From Syncephalis fuscata (Eukaryota; Zoopagomycota; Zoopagomycetes; Zoopagales; Piptocephalidaceae), in NCBI GenBank assembly GCA_025786725.1, contig JAHLTZ010000001.1, positions 248,001 through 312,000 on the forward strand: DNA of 64,000 nucleotides, written 5' to 3'. The notes beneath the pieces are model-generated. The model had not been told where the DNA came from. It worked only from the letters and a program-made list of their open reading frames with translations, and made no database searches. Shown piece after piece: positions 10,034-20,645 of this stretch. Every line of letters starts with the position of its first letter. Within the stretch, counting starts at the first letter, position 1. The position numbers were made by a program, and so were the translations under genes.

Positions 10034-11156
10034 GATTGTTATTTTTTTTGTTATTATGACTCAATTATATGCCAAATATAAACAAGTAGTTGAATTGAAT
10101 TAAAATAATATGTTTGTAATGCGTGCGTGTGTGATATGTGCCTCTGCCGCTTTGATATTAACAATTGACAATGTGTGCTATGAAATGCGAGCGCTAATTG
10201 AAATACGATTAAATGATGAATGTGAATGAATGAATGAAGGGATGTTGGATGCTTTGAATGCTGATGTGGATGATGATGAATAAAACCTGGAATTGACTGT
10301 ATCATTGCCGTTTACTTATACTCGTTTATCGGCAGTTATCTGGTCTATATTGTGTTAATGCAACAAAGATGTCGTTGGTAACTAAGTCTTGTGTCAATGC
10401 AAATTAAAAAAGTGCAAATAATGTGCACAGCCAACAACTATACAGAAATGATTAAATCTCCGACTCATTAATGAACGATAATAATAAATTCAACACATTA
10501 CTCGATAATAATTTATGGTAGCCAATTAATGATGTTTTGTCAATAAAGACAAGACTAATGATAGTGTAAAATTAATATAATAAATCCAATCCAATCTAAT
10601 TAATTGCTTATGATTATGATAATAATCATTGATATGATACACTTTGGTAATTATTTTCATTAGATACAGATTGGCTTGGAATATTTTTATTGTGTATGGA
10701 GAGGCATGTGATATAAGATCAAGGCATGGCGCAAGATAATACCCACTGAACGGGTAAAAGTCTTTTTTTTGCCCTAACCAATACAGTGGGTACGCTATGA
10801 TCCTACTAGATTCTCGGTTATAATGGTGCTAATGTATTATGACGGCTGTCATGTTACCATGAGATATTGAACGTTGTGAATTGCAAAACCTTATTACCGT
10901 TTGTATTTATCGTGGTTGTCAAACGATGACGACGGTCATTTATTCGTACATTTGTATCTGTTACCGTTTAAATTAAATATATTAATTAACATTTCTATTG
11001 TATGCTATCTTTATACACAAAATACACATCACATACCATCTTTATTTTAAAATAATTTTTAAAAGATTAATTTAGTATTTAATGATTATAGTTACAAGCA
11101 TATTATTTTTATATGATTATAATTACAAGCATTAACCACTAAATCAATAATTATTT
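10034..11156. other. Intergenic region upstream of the secreted-protein gene
   Basis: About 1.1 kb without a credible gene. It holds GAATGAATGAA and GATGATGATGA simple repeats near 10210-10280 and a short hairpin (TACCC...GGGTA, 10740-10757) followed by a T-run. The right half is very AT-rich. Confidence 0.5.
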
Positions 11157-11158
11157 TT

Positions 11159-11866
11159 ATTTTATTCGTTTAGGTCTTGATGATACTAAAGTATCAGCTT
11201 CTTTTGATGTCATAACCGCTATCTCTTCTTTAATTTGGGGTGATGCAGGCCTTTTAGATTTGGTGGTTATTACCACAGTTGACGCCTTTGCAAGTTTGAT
11301 TTGTTTAACACTATGCGGCTGTTGCAGTGCAAGTACAACAGCACTAGTACGACCGCCTGCTATTACAATCAAATAAGCTTTGTACATATAAACATTACCA
11401 AGTACCTACCGTTTCAAATGTAATTGGATGGCCCTCAGTGGTCACTGGTCCGCGGTGACCGTTATTACTTGCCTCGTCGTCTGTATCTTGTTGTTTATTA
11501 CCTAGTATTTTATATTAGCAATGCAATAATGTATAGTATTTATTATAATAGTATATCAGCTCATTAATACTTACGTTTTTCACGTCCTTTTCCCCAACGT
11601 CTATGGAAAAGCCAATCAGCAGGAAATTGTTTAGAGTCTGCATTGACGGCACAGGCTTGTTTGCATATCGCATGCACTTGTTCATGCAATTGATCAACTT
11701 CCTTGTTAGTTAGTAATTAGCCGGCCGTCCTGGATGGATTCTACTTTGGTATAGCACCTCTAGTAGCTGAGTGTTATCCAAGTGTTATACCATTAAGAAT
11801 AATAATTACCATCAGCAATCCAATTGCCTACACCTGCTGAAAAATGTTGGTCAAGTAATAGTTTGT
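11159..11866 (-). pseudogene. Truncated FPG copy (formamidopyrimidine-DNA glycosylase)
   Basis: Near-identical duplicate of the 3' part of the intact FPG gene at 17634-19139, including the intron sequences between exons 4, 5 and 6. It lacks everything upstream of the end of exon 3: homology stops at about 11866, inside NWIADxx. Two single-base losses break the frame. One is in exon 4 at about 11717, where AATTCACTAA became AATTACTAA and creates a stop. The other is at the start of the last exon at about 11356. Unlike the intact gene it keeps what looks like the original stop codon directly after RPKRIK. It is a dead copy made by segmental duplication; retained introns exclude retroposition. 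Confidence 0.88.
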
Positions 11867-12513
11867 GCACACAATTGTAATAGATTTATACTTGTTAAAA
11901 TGATACATTTTATTTATTTATATAGCTAGTAATTCATTGATTTTGTCTTTCTGAATATATTGATGTGTCAAATTTACATATGTTAACTTAGAAGCTCTAT
12001 GTAATAGTAATTTTTAGATAGAAATCCATTTAAAATACTTTTTTTGACAATGCTGTCATTGTTTTACTGCTGTCATTGTTTTACTGCTGACATTGTTTTA
12101 TGAATACACTTGTCTTTATTGTTTGTTGTTTACTATTTTTATTACAATCATTGTTTCACTGATGACATTGTTCTACCATTATGATTATCTTTATTGTATG
12201 CTACTCGTCATTCTTATTACACTTACTGCTTTACTGATAAAATTGTTCTATAAATATACTTGCTTTTATGCTATTGATTTTTATTCTTTTATTTCGTTAC
12301 TTGGCAACTCTTTCATCTGTATTTTAATTTATTCATAGACTTTTATGTACAATGCCATTCGATTTATGGCTTTTATTAAAATATTGTATATACCATCCCA
12401 TTTATTAATGCTTTAATGTGCTTTGGATGTCAAATGACTAAATTTAAGCATATTTATACTTTTAAATTAAACTTTTTCAATTAAACATAAAACTAGTAAT
12501 AATTTACATCAGA
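11867..12513. other. AT-rich spacer with a 17-bp tandem repeat
   Basis: It holds about three copies of a TTTTACTGCTGtCATTG unit at 12046-12100 and diverged relatives to about 12240. Short ORFs here are hydrophobic translations of T-rich DNA and are not supported as genes. Confidence 0.55.
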
Positions 12514-13425
12514 GTCCAAAATACTCATCATCATAGATTCATTATTAGTATGCATATATCCAGTATGCATATATCTTTTATTCATCTATATCATTCTCAT
12601 TATATCCTACACTACTATATATCATTCTATTCCATACTAAGCATATTCTATTTATTATATGCAGCAACACACCACTCATTCCACTCGTTGCATTATATGC
12701 CCTATAGCTTCAACATTGTTTTATGTACTTTCTTACCGTACACTTATCATTTTACATATCATTATATACTCTCATAGTCTTGCTCTACCCAAAACTGGTT
12801 TTATTTTTGTTCTAGCCTTATTATTAAGAAAGTTCGACTAATGTCGGTCATCTGCTCATGCATATATGCTCAATAACTTTAACATTGCTAATCTCGCTCA
12901 ATATTGCATATTCATTATAATGTTTATCATTTTATTGTGTACTGCCATTACGCTGTCTATAGCCGTTGTCGGTATGGCTCCAACTCTTTTATTAATAAAA
13001 TTGACATATCGCACTTAGTTTGGTCACTGAGTTATATTGATAGAACAGATAATATGGATATGAACGGAGTTATGTTTTATTAAAATTATTTATAAACAAA
13101 CTAGATCATGCCAGTTAGTTATGATTTTAATGTTGATCAAGCAAAGTGACGATATATATATAGCAATAACGCATACTGTGATGATATATGCATACTGGAC
13201 AGTAAATATACAATGATAAGTATTTGATGACTGATGTCACCCACCATCCACCATTATGTTCAATAGATTGGATGTTATTAAATATTAGTCATTTGTGCAC
13301 CAAAAAAGCAATAAATGTGATGATGTAATGATTAAATAAAACTCACCACTTGTCCCATGTTCAATAGATTGAGTGTGCAGTTCAATTGCGCGAATGTTAT
13401 TAAAAATAGTCATTTGACCCCCAAA
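12514..13425 (+). repeat. 0.9-kb direct repeat, left copy
   Basis: Direct repeat of 16469-17373, almost identical over about 910 bp apart from a small replacement near 12785-12800. It contains an internal partial duplication, since the ATGTTCAATAGATTG...AGTCATTTG segment occurs twice at its right end. No conserved ORF: reading frames give only Tyr/His/Ser-rich translations of AT-rich DNA. The flanks do not show TG...CA ends or an obvious target duplication. Confidence 0.85.
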
Positions 13426-13779
13426 TCATAATATAATCTAATGATTTGATGATTTAATGAAAATGATTATTCAATAAAATAAACGTTTAGTTTGACTGGG
13501 CGAGTGCTGTCAAACAAGTCAATTAGTACCAATCATAATAATTGTTTATTTTTATTACATCAGCACTTGCACCCACACTATAAAAACAGTCTGCCATCGC
13601 ATAACACACGATTTACGTCACACCTTTCTCTTTCTCTTCCACCACACTTGACAGCATTCATCCACTAGCCACCTTCCCACTTGCACTTGTTTCCATAAGT
13701 TCAGTATATGCTTTGCTTGCTATATGTCATTGTTAGTCTATTAGTATAAGCATGCCTAGTCTTGGTACTACATACCGCC
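13426..13779. other. Spacer with a possible TATA-like promoter
   Basis: CACTATAAAAAC at about 13574-13585 is followed by a pyrimidine-rich tract, as in a fungal core promoter. No convincing protein follows it, so any transcript may be non-coding. The evidence is weak. Confidence 0.25.
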
Positions 13780-13803
13780 CTGCTGTATGGCGCCATACAG
13801 CAG
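13780..13803. repeat. 24-bp perfect palindrome
   Basis: CTGCTGTATGGCGCCATACAGCAG is identical to its own reverse complement with no spacer. A half-site (CCATACAGCAGTGC) recurs at about 14231-14244. Confidence 0.9.
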
Positions 13804-13839
13804 TGCTAGCGGTATCGTTTTACCTTGTGGGCAGCTGCT

Positions 13840-14200
13840 AGTATGCTAACTATGGCAATATATGCTACCAAACATATACCGTTATCTTTCTCTTTCTCAT
13901 CCTCTTTCTCATCCTCTTTCTCTTCATCCTTTTTCACTAACCTTCCATTACTTACCGTACTAGCAACAGTGTATGCTGGATATATGCTACCAAACATACA
14001 CTGTTGTTATCTTTCTCCTCCTCCTCCTCCTCTTCCTCTTCCTCCTCCTCTTCTTCTCTAACCTTCCATTACTCACCGTACTAGCAACAGTGTATGCTGG
14101 ATATATGCTACCAAGCATATACTGTTCCTTTCTCACCCTTCCTCATCATTTCCTTATACCTTCCATTGCTCACCGTGCTAGCAATAGTGTGTTTAGCTAC
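13840..14200 (+). repeat. Three ~120-bp tandem units with hairpins and CT tracts
   Basis: Each unit has ATATATGCTACCAA(A/G)CATA, then a CT-rich tract, then CCTTCCATTACTCACCGTACTAGCAA. In unit 2 AACAGTGTATG and CATACACTGTT form a perfect 11-bp stem around a loop of about 19 nt. In unit 3 the stem is kept with one G-T pair. The CT tracts differ in length and pattern between units. Hydrophobic ORFs across this region are products of the CT tracts. Confidence 0.75.
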
Positions 14201-14453
14201 GGTAGTAGCATATAGTAGCACTCTGTACTGGCCATACAGCAGTGCCATTATATGCACTGCCTGTAAACACCTGCTAGCACGATGTGCATTGGCAGCTCTT
14301 CTTCTCTTTCCCTTTTCACTTTTAACAAACCACTTACCGGTCCTTCTTTATGATACACTGATTATGCAATGGTAAGTAACTAACTTAAATCAGTCACTAA
14401 CTCTGCATATAATGCTTTAGATTTACAAGCCATCAAGTATCAAGTTCAAGAGC

Positions 14454-15943
14454 AATGGCGATTAGTGTGTTAGCGGCCGGCTACCAAGCAATATAACATT
14501 GATGTTATATTGATGACTTTAGATTTTGTTTACTAACTTACTAACCTGTATTGATAATTACAGATTTATATCATAAATAAAAATCACCAAATTGTTTTAG
14601 TGTGCTAGCGGCCGGCTACACAACATTGCAACATACTAACTTTATATGTATTGTTTTAGATTTAGGTACTTGGACACTAACACTAACACTTGTTGATTAT
14701 TATAGATTTTAGATAGCCGAACACCAACACCAGTACCAACACTAGCACCAACATTGGCATCAGCACCAGTACCAACATCAACGCCAACATCAACATCGGC
14801 ACCAACACAACACCAACACAACATCAACATCAACACCAACACCAACATCGGCACCGGCACCAACACCAACATCGGCACCGGCACCAACAACACCAGCACC
14901 AGCAACACCAACACCAATACCAGCACCAGCACCAGCACCAATACCAACACCACCAACACCAATACCAATACCAGCACCAGCAACATCAATACCACCATCG
15001 GCACCAACACCAACACCAACATCGGCACCGGCACCAACAACACCAGCACCAGCAACACCAACACCAATACCAGCACCAGCACCAGCACCAATACCAACAC
15101 CACCATCGGCACCAACATCAACACCAACACCGACACCAACACACCAACACCAGTACCAACAACACCAGCAACACCGACACCAATACCAGCACCAGCACCA
15201 CACCAATACCAACACCAGCAACATCAACACCACCAGCAACACCAACATCGGCACCGGCATCAACAATACCAGTACCAACAACACCAGCACCAGCACCAGC
15301 AACACCAACACCACACCAGCAACACCAACACCAGCAACACACACCAGCACCGACACCGCACCAGTACTAGCATCAACAACATCCAACACCGACACCAACA
15401 CCACCATCCACCAACACCAACGTCGACAACAGCACCAGTACTAGCACTAGCACCAACAACATCAACACCGACACCAACAACACCAACACCAACATCGACA
15501 ACAGCACCAGCACTAGCACTAGCACCAACAACATCAACACCAGCAACACCAACACCAACATCAGCAACACCGACATCAACATTGGCACCAGCACCAACAC
15601 CAACACCAGTACCAACAACACCAGCAACACCGACATCAACACCGACAACAGCACCAGTACTAGCACCAACAACATCGACAACAGCACCAGCACCAACACC
15701 AACACCAGTACCAAAAACACCAGCAACACCGGCACCAACACTAACATTATTATTGTTATTTAGATTTTAGATAGCCGGCCACGGACACCTAACGTAAGTA
15801 TTATTATTATTAATAGCCGGCCGCTAGCACACTAAAACCAAATATGCAATATCAATTCAAGACAATTGTCTACTAACGTACTAACATTGTATTTATTATT
15901 TTAGAATTATAGATAGCCGGCCGCTAACACACTAATCGCCATT
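14454..15943. repeat. Nested inverted repeats framing a satellite
   Basis: The outer arms 14454-14483 and 15914-15943 are perfect 30-bp inverted repeats (AATGGCGATTAGTGTG... against its complement). The inner arms 14595-14618 and 15814-15837 are perfect 24-bp inverted repeats. All contain the near-palindromic core TAGCGGCCGGCTA. The spacers between outer and inner arms are instead related in direct orientation, with intron-end-like CTAAC...TTTAG strings. A further hairpin, AATATAACAT-TG-ATGTTATATT, lies at about 14490-14511. The GC-rich cores stand out sharply in AT-rich DNA. Confidence 0.9.
14690..15745 (+). repeat. ACCAAC-type satellite, about 1 kb
   Basis: Degenerate hexamer array of ACCAAC/ACCAGC/ATCAAC/ATCGGC units with higher-order blocks, such as a 130-bp block repeated near 14830 and 15000. 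The plus strand stays open for 338 codons because the hexamers lack stops in that frame, giving pure Asn/Thr/Ser/Pro/Ala. All other frames are equally repetitive. I treat it as a satellite rather than a gene. Confidence 0.85.
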
Positions 15944-16468
15944 TTAAATAAGTAAGTAATGTGATACAGCAGTTGTAGCAGTATCCATCATAATTTGTAT
16001 GTGGTGGTATACTGTCACCAATAAACGGTGGTTATACCATCACAACAATAGCAACAATAGCAACAATAGCAACAATAGCAACTTCACAAGTACTTGATGT
16101 GACATCATCAAGACTAATTGATACTATTGCTATCAATTAACAGCAAGATTAAAAAGAAATATTGGATCAATTAATAATATATTATTTATTGGTAATATCA
16201 AACAATAATAAGTTTGATATTACCAAACAATATCAGAGCAAAGCATTAAATAAAAGCACATAGCTACTAAATAAGTAGATGCAAAGGTTTATACTTGTGC
16301 ATCTCAATCAATAACAATATGATCAATATACTTTATTGCATTTAATAAAGTGAATTGTAATAATAAATATTATACAATTATTATATTTGCACATACTAAC
16401 TAATCATTTATTAATTAAATAATTTACTAATCATTATAATATGATTATGAATGATGAATGACGTCAGG
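15944..16468. other. AT-rich spacer with a 9-bp minisatellite
   Basis: Four copies of a CAATAGCAA-type unit at 16044-16083. The rest is AT-rich and featureless. Confidence 0.6.
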
Positions 16469-17373
16469 GTCCAAAATACTCATCATCATAGATTCATTAT
16501 TAGTATGCATATATCCAGTATGCATATATCTTCTATTCATCTATATCATTCTCATTATATCCTACACTACTATATATCATTCTATTCCATACTAAGCATA
16601 TTCTATTTATTATATGCAGCAACACACCACTCATTCCACTCGTTGCATTATATGCCCTATAGCTTCAACATTGTTTTATGTACTTTCTTACCGTACACTT
16701 ATCATTTTACATATCATTATATACTCTCATAGTCTTGCTCTATCCAATGCTTTTTATTTTTGTTCTAGCCTTATTATTAAGAAAGTTCGACTAATGTCGG
16801 TCATCTACTCATGCATATATGCTCAATAACTTTAACATTGTTAATCTCGCTCAATATTGCATATTCATTATAATGTTTATCATTTTATTGTGTACTGCCA
16901 TTACGCTGTCTATAGCCGTTGTCGGTATGGCTCCAACTCTTTTATTAATAAAATTGACATATCGCACTTAGTTTGGTCACTGAGTTATATTGATAGAACA
17001 GATAATATGGATATGAACGGAGTTATGTTTTATTAAAATTATTTATAAACAAACTAGATCATGCCAGTTAGTTATGATTTTAATGTTGATCAAGCAAAGT
17101 GACGATATATATATAGCAATAACGCATACTGTGATGATATATGCATACTGGACAGTAAATATACAATGATAAGTATTTGATGACTGATGTCACCCACCAT
17201 CCACCATTATGTTCAATAGATTGGATGTTATTAAATATTAGTCATTTGTGCACCAAAAAAGCAATAAATGTGATGATGTAATGATTAAATAAAACTCACC
17301 ACTTGTCCCATGTTCAATAGATTGAGTGTGCAGTTCAATTGCGCGAATGTTATTAAAAATAGTCATTTGGCAC
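16469..17373 (+). repeat. 0.9-kb direct repeat, right copy
   Basis: Partner of 12514-13425 in the same orientation. The pair brackets about 3 kb containing the hairpin units and the satellite. Beyond the right end the sequences diverge at AGTCATTTG(G/A)C. Confidence 0.85.
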
Positions 17374-17633
17374 CAAATTATATTAAACTATTAATAAGTT
17401 GTTTAATATTAGTGTAATGAGAATAATACAAATAAATTACTGATAGTATTGTTAAAATGAGCAATGTCAATGTAGCTGTATTAAATGTAACTAACTGTAA
17501 TATGTTTATTTATTTATTATTTAATAAACTAAATCAAATGTATGATAACATACTGTTACTATTTTACTTAGAGTAAAATAGTAAATATATTGCTAACGGT
17601 ATACTAATCTTGAATGACCTATAATAAAGCTTG
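17374..17633. other. AT-rich spacer
   Basis: Spacer between the right 0.9-kb repeat and the 3' end of FPG. Nothing recognisable. Confidence 0.5.
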
Positions 17634-19139
17634 TTAGTATTTTATAATACTTATATCAAGTACAACATCTATTATTCGTATGCACAAAGTACACACCATT
17701 CTTTTTGATTTTATTCGTTTAGGTCTTGATGATACTAAAGTATCAGCTTCTTTTGATGTCATAACCGCTATCTCTTCTTTAATTTGGGGTGATGCAGGCC
17801 TTTTAGATTTGGTGGTTATTACCACAGTTGACGCCTTTGCAAGTTTGATTTGTTTAACACTATGCGGCTGTTGCAGTGCAAGTACAACAGCACTAGTACG
17901 ACCGCCGTGCTATTACAATCAAATAAGCTTTGTACATATAAACATTACCAAGTACCTACCGTTTCAAATGTAATTGGATGGCCCTCAGTGGTCACTGGTC
18001 CGCGGTGACCGTTATTACTTGCCTCGTCGTCTGTATCTTGTTGTTTATTACCTAGTATTTTATATTAGCAATGCAATAATGTATAGTATTTATTATAATA
18101 GTATATCAGCTCATTAATACTTACGTTTTTCACGTCCTTTTCCCCAACGTCTATGGAAAAGCCAATCAGCAGGAAATTGTTTAGAGTCTGCATTGACGGC
18201 ACAGGCTTGTTTGCATATCGCATGCACTTGTTCATGCAATTGATCAACTTCCTTGTTAGTTAGTGAATTAGCCGGCCGTCCTGGATGGATTCTACTTTGG
18301 TATAGCACCTCTAGTAGCTGAGTGTTATCCAAGTGTTATACCATTAAGAATAATAATTACCATCAGCAATCCAATTGCCTACACCTGCTGAAAAATGTTG
18401 GTCAAGTAAAAGCGCTTTAATTGGTGTACGCCGTTTACTGACTGCTTCAGCAAATGTTGTTTTACTAGGCATAGATAGGATTGGATCAAATCCAAGCTCG
18501 GAGATTGGTGGTTCATTTAAAGGGCGATCAACTAAACGAATACGCCCAAGTCGACGTGGATCAGTAAATGCCCAAAGTATGTTATCTTCTATTGGTGCCG
18601 TTGTAGTTGCTGGTTTTTTATTACTCGTTTTACTATTTGGTGCCAGTTCCATAATCAATTTCCAATACCGTGGTGGCCATTCGCTTTTTTCTTTTACATT
18701 TTTACCGGATCGTCGATATTCAAATGGTGCTTCACTAGCAAACTATACAATAAAATTAATATTTTACTTAATTTAATACTCAGTATTATTAGTAAATCAA
18801 TATTATATTTATTACCTGAATGTTGCCTGTCATACCAAAATGACATACCAATGCTGGTGATTGCTCAAATTGTATAAAGAATAATTTCCCCCTTCGATCT
18901 ACACTTTTGACACGTTGGCCACCCAGTGCCTTAAAAAGTGTCGGTTCAGTGTTGCAAAACACAATAGGATCGTCAGACTAATAATTAGAATAAACGCAAG
19001 GCGCTTAGTGTTATCATTTTGTTGAACAATAGTATATTAATGATTATATACATACCACACGGACTGATATCACCTGTCGGTCTAGACACCGTTCCTCTAA
19101 TAGACGGCGTGCCCGTTCAACTTCTGGTAATTCTGGCAT
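17634..19139 (-). CDS. FPG1: Formamidopyrimidine-DNA glycosylase, eukaryotic (zinc-less) FPG type
   Basis: Bifunctional base-excision repair enzyme that removes oxidised purines and nicks at the abasic site. Six exons: 19139-19056, 18977-18816, 18742-18361, 18310-18125, 18051-17960 and 17909-17634; 393 residues. It starts MPELPEVERARRLLEERC with the catalytic Pro2-Glu3. The catalytic Lys region is VDRRGKLFFIQF, followed by HFGMTGNIQ and DPRRLGRIRL. The helix-two-turn-helix is GVGNWIADEVLYQSRIHP, and GGRTSAVV marks the zinc-less C-terminal finger of plant and fungal FPG. The Lys/Ser-rich tail is extended by about 24 residues compared with the duplicate at 11159, where the stop follows RPKRIK. 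Sequence identity between copies ends exactly there. Confidence 0.92.
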
Positions 19140-20645
19140 GATATTAGTTGTATAGTAATCACTTTACTGTAATAGTAAGATAAAATAACACACTGTTAAT
19201 TGATACATTTATGGACTAGTCTATATAGACACATACATATATATATATATAATATAAAAGTAATAACACGTTAACGCGTAAACTAAGCGTTGTCAATTAA
19301 CAAAGAAAACAAACTTTCAATTTTACTAAATAGCAACAAGTTAATCAAATGAACATGTGATCATAATTTGATTGGCCTGTTGAGTGGTGGACTGTGTGTG
19401 TTATGCGTATAGAATAATTACTATCAAGGCAACAGTGCTCAGCTGACTACCTTGTCCCCTTTTCTTCACTGTGTGTATACTGTGCCCATAACTATCGTCT
19501 CTATTCCTTCTCCGACTGGATTCTTCATTCTATTCGTGTCATTTTCTGCTATTGCTGCCTACTACTGCCACTGCCTCTACCACTAAAACAACGGCTACTA
19601 TAGTCTGTTCTAGTGACTGCGCCTTGGCCGTGTTTGTTCTTTGTGCCAACATAGTGACGGATCTACTTATTTCTCGTTTCTATACAGGTGTACCTGCATA
19701 GGTTCATTACCGCAACCAAACTATAGCTGTAGTCACGGTTGTGTAGGCGCGTACCTGATATTCCGTTACTGCCACACTATTCTTCACTTGCTCTTATTTC
19801 TATAAGCTATTGGCGTCGCTTGGTAGACATCAGGGATTAACAGCCGCAAGACTTACTGTGTAAGGAAGAGTGTTTGTATTTACGAGGTAATTGCCGCTAT
19901 TGATCTTCCGCTTCACTTGTACTGCTTTCTTCCGTCGCTATTATTACTTTTGTATTTGACGTCACCATTACTTACCTTCTTTGTTCCTTGTTCTTCTTTG
20001 CCTGTTTCACAGCACTTTTATAGTTGCCAATAATAGGACGAGTAAAGGCCAATAGCTCTATTGTAAGTATAGCGTATAGATAGAATAAATACGTTGATAT
20101 GTGTAGTGTGTGGATGTGTGTGTGTGTGTGTGTGTGTGTGGATAGATGATGGATTTGTATGATATGGATAGTGAGAATGAGTAGATTTGCGTATAGGTGT
20201 GTCACAGACATATTTGTCTCCCTGGTTCCCCTCTTACTTTCACTCACGCACTCACTTATTCTCGTTCTTTCTCCTTCGACTTTACTGCAATATCAACACT
20301 ACGTTTATTGCTACTTAGCACTCCTTTTTTATAAGTTAACTGGCTTGTCGGTGAAAGCAACGACAAAGACGATCTGTCGTGTTTGTCTGCTGTTATTTAC
20401 CTTTGCGTCACTTTTTCGTACATTTAGCCACTTCTTTGCCTATTACTTTCTGTTCATCTTTCTACTTGGCATTTGTTTGGTAAGAAGTGCAGTGTGGAGT
20501 CATTAAAGGTGTATATGTCTTTTTAATTGCCATCCTAACTATTCTGTTAATAATTGCTTGGCACTGGGACTACTGGCTAACGCTTTTATTCTGTTTAGTT
20601 GGTCGTGCATTAGTAGGCATTATTGAAATAGCTTAAAGTATCGTC
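19140..20645. other. Divergent intergenic region FPG / VAC8
   Basis: About 1.5 kb. The part from 19430 to 20500 is pyrimidine-rich on the plus strand, with no conserved ORF and possibly a long VAC8 5' UTR. It holds a TG microsatellite at about 20110-20140 and a TATA microsatellite at about 19233-19250. Confidence 0.5.

Noticed and set aside
12550-12841. Tyr/His/Ser-rich ORFs present in both 0.9-kb repeats (also 16451-16829)
   Set aside because: Two overlapping frames are equally open in AT-rich DNA, and neither resembles a protein family. The identity is explained by DNA duplication.
14754-15770. 338-codon Asn/Thr/Ser/Pro open frame and its antisense partners
   Set aside because: Produced by a stop-free hexamer satellite; all frames are long and repetitive, with no start context, domain or splice support.
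16044-16083. CRISPR-like array
   Set aside because: 9-bp units without spacers; a simple minisatellite in a eukaryotic genome.
12514-17373. LTR retrotransposon
   Set aside because: No gag/pol, primer-binding site or polypurine tract seen, and repeat ends lack TG...CA.
17680-17973. 97-codon plus-strand ORF inside FPG
   Set aside because: Antisense to conserved FPG exons 5-6; the same frame is broken in the duplicate.
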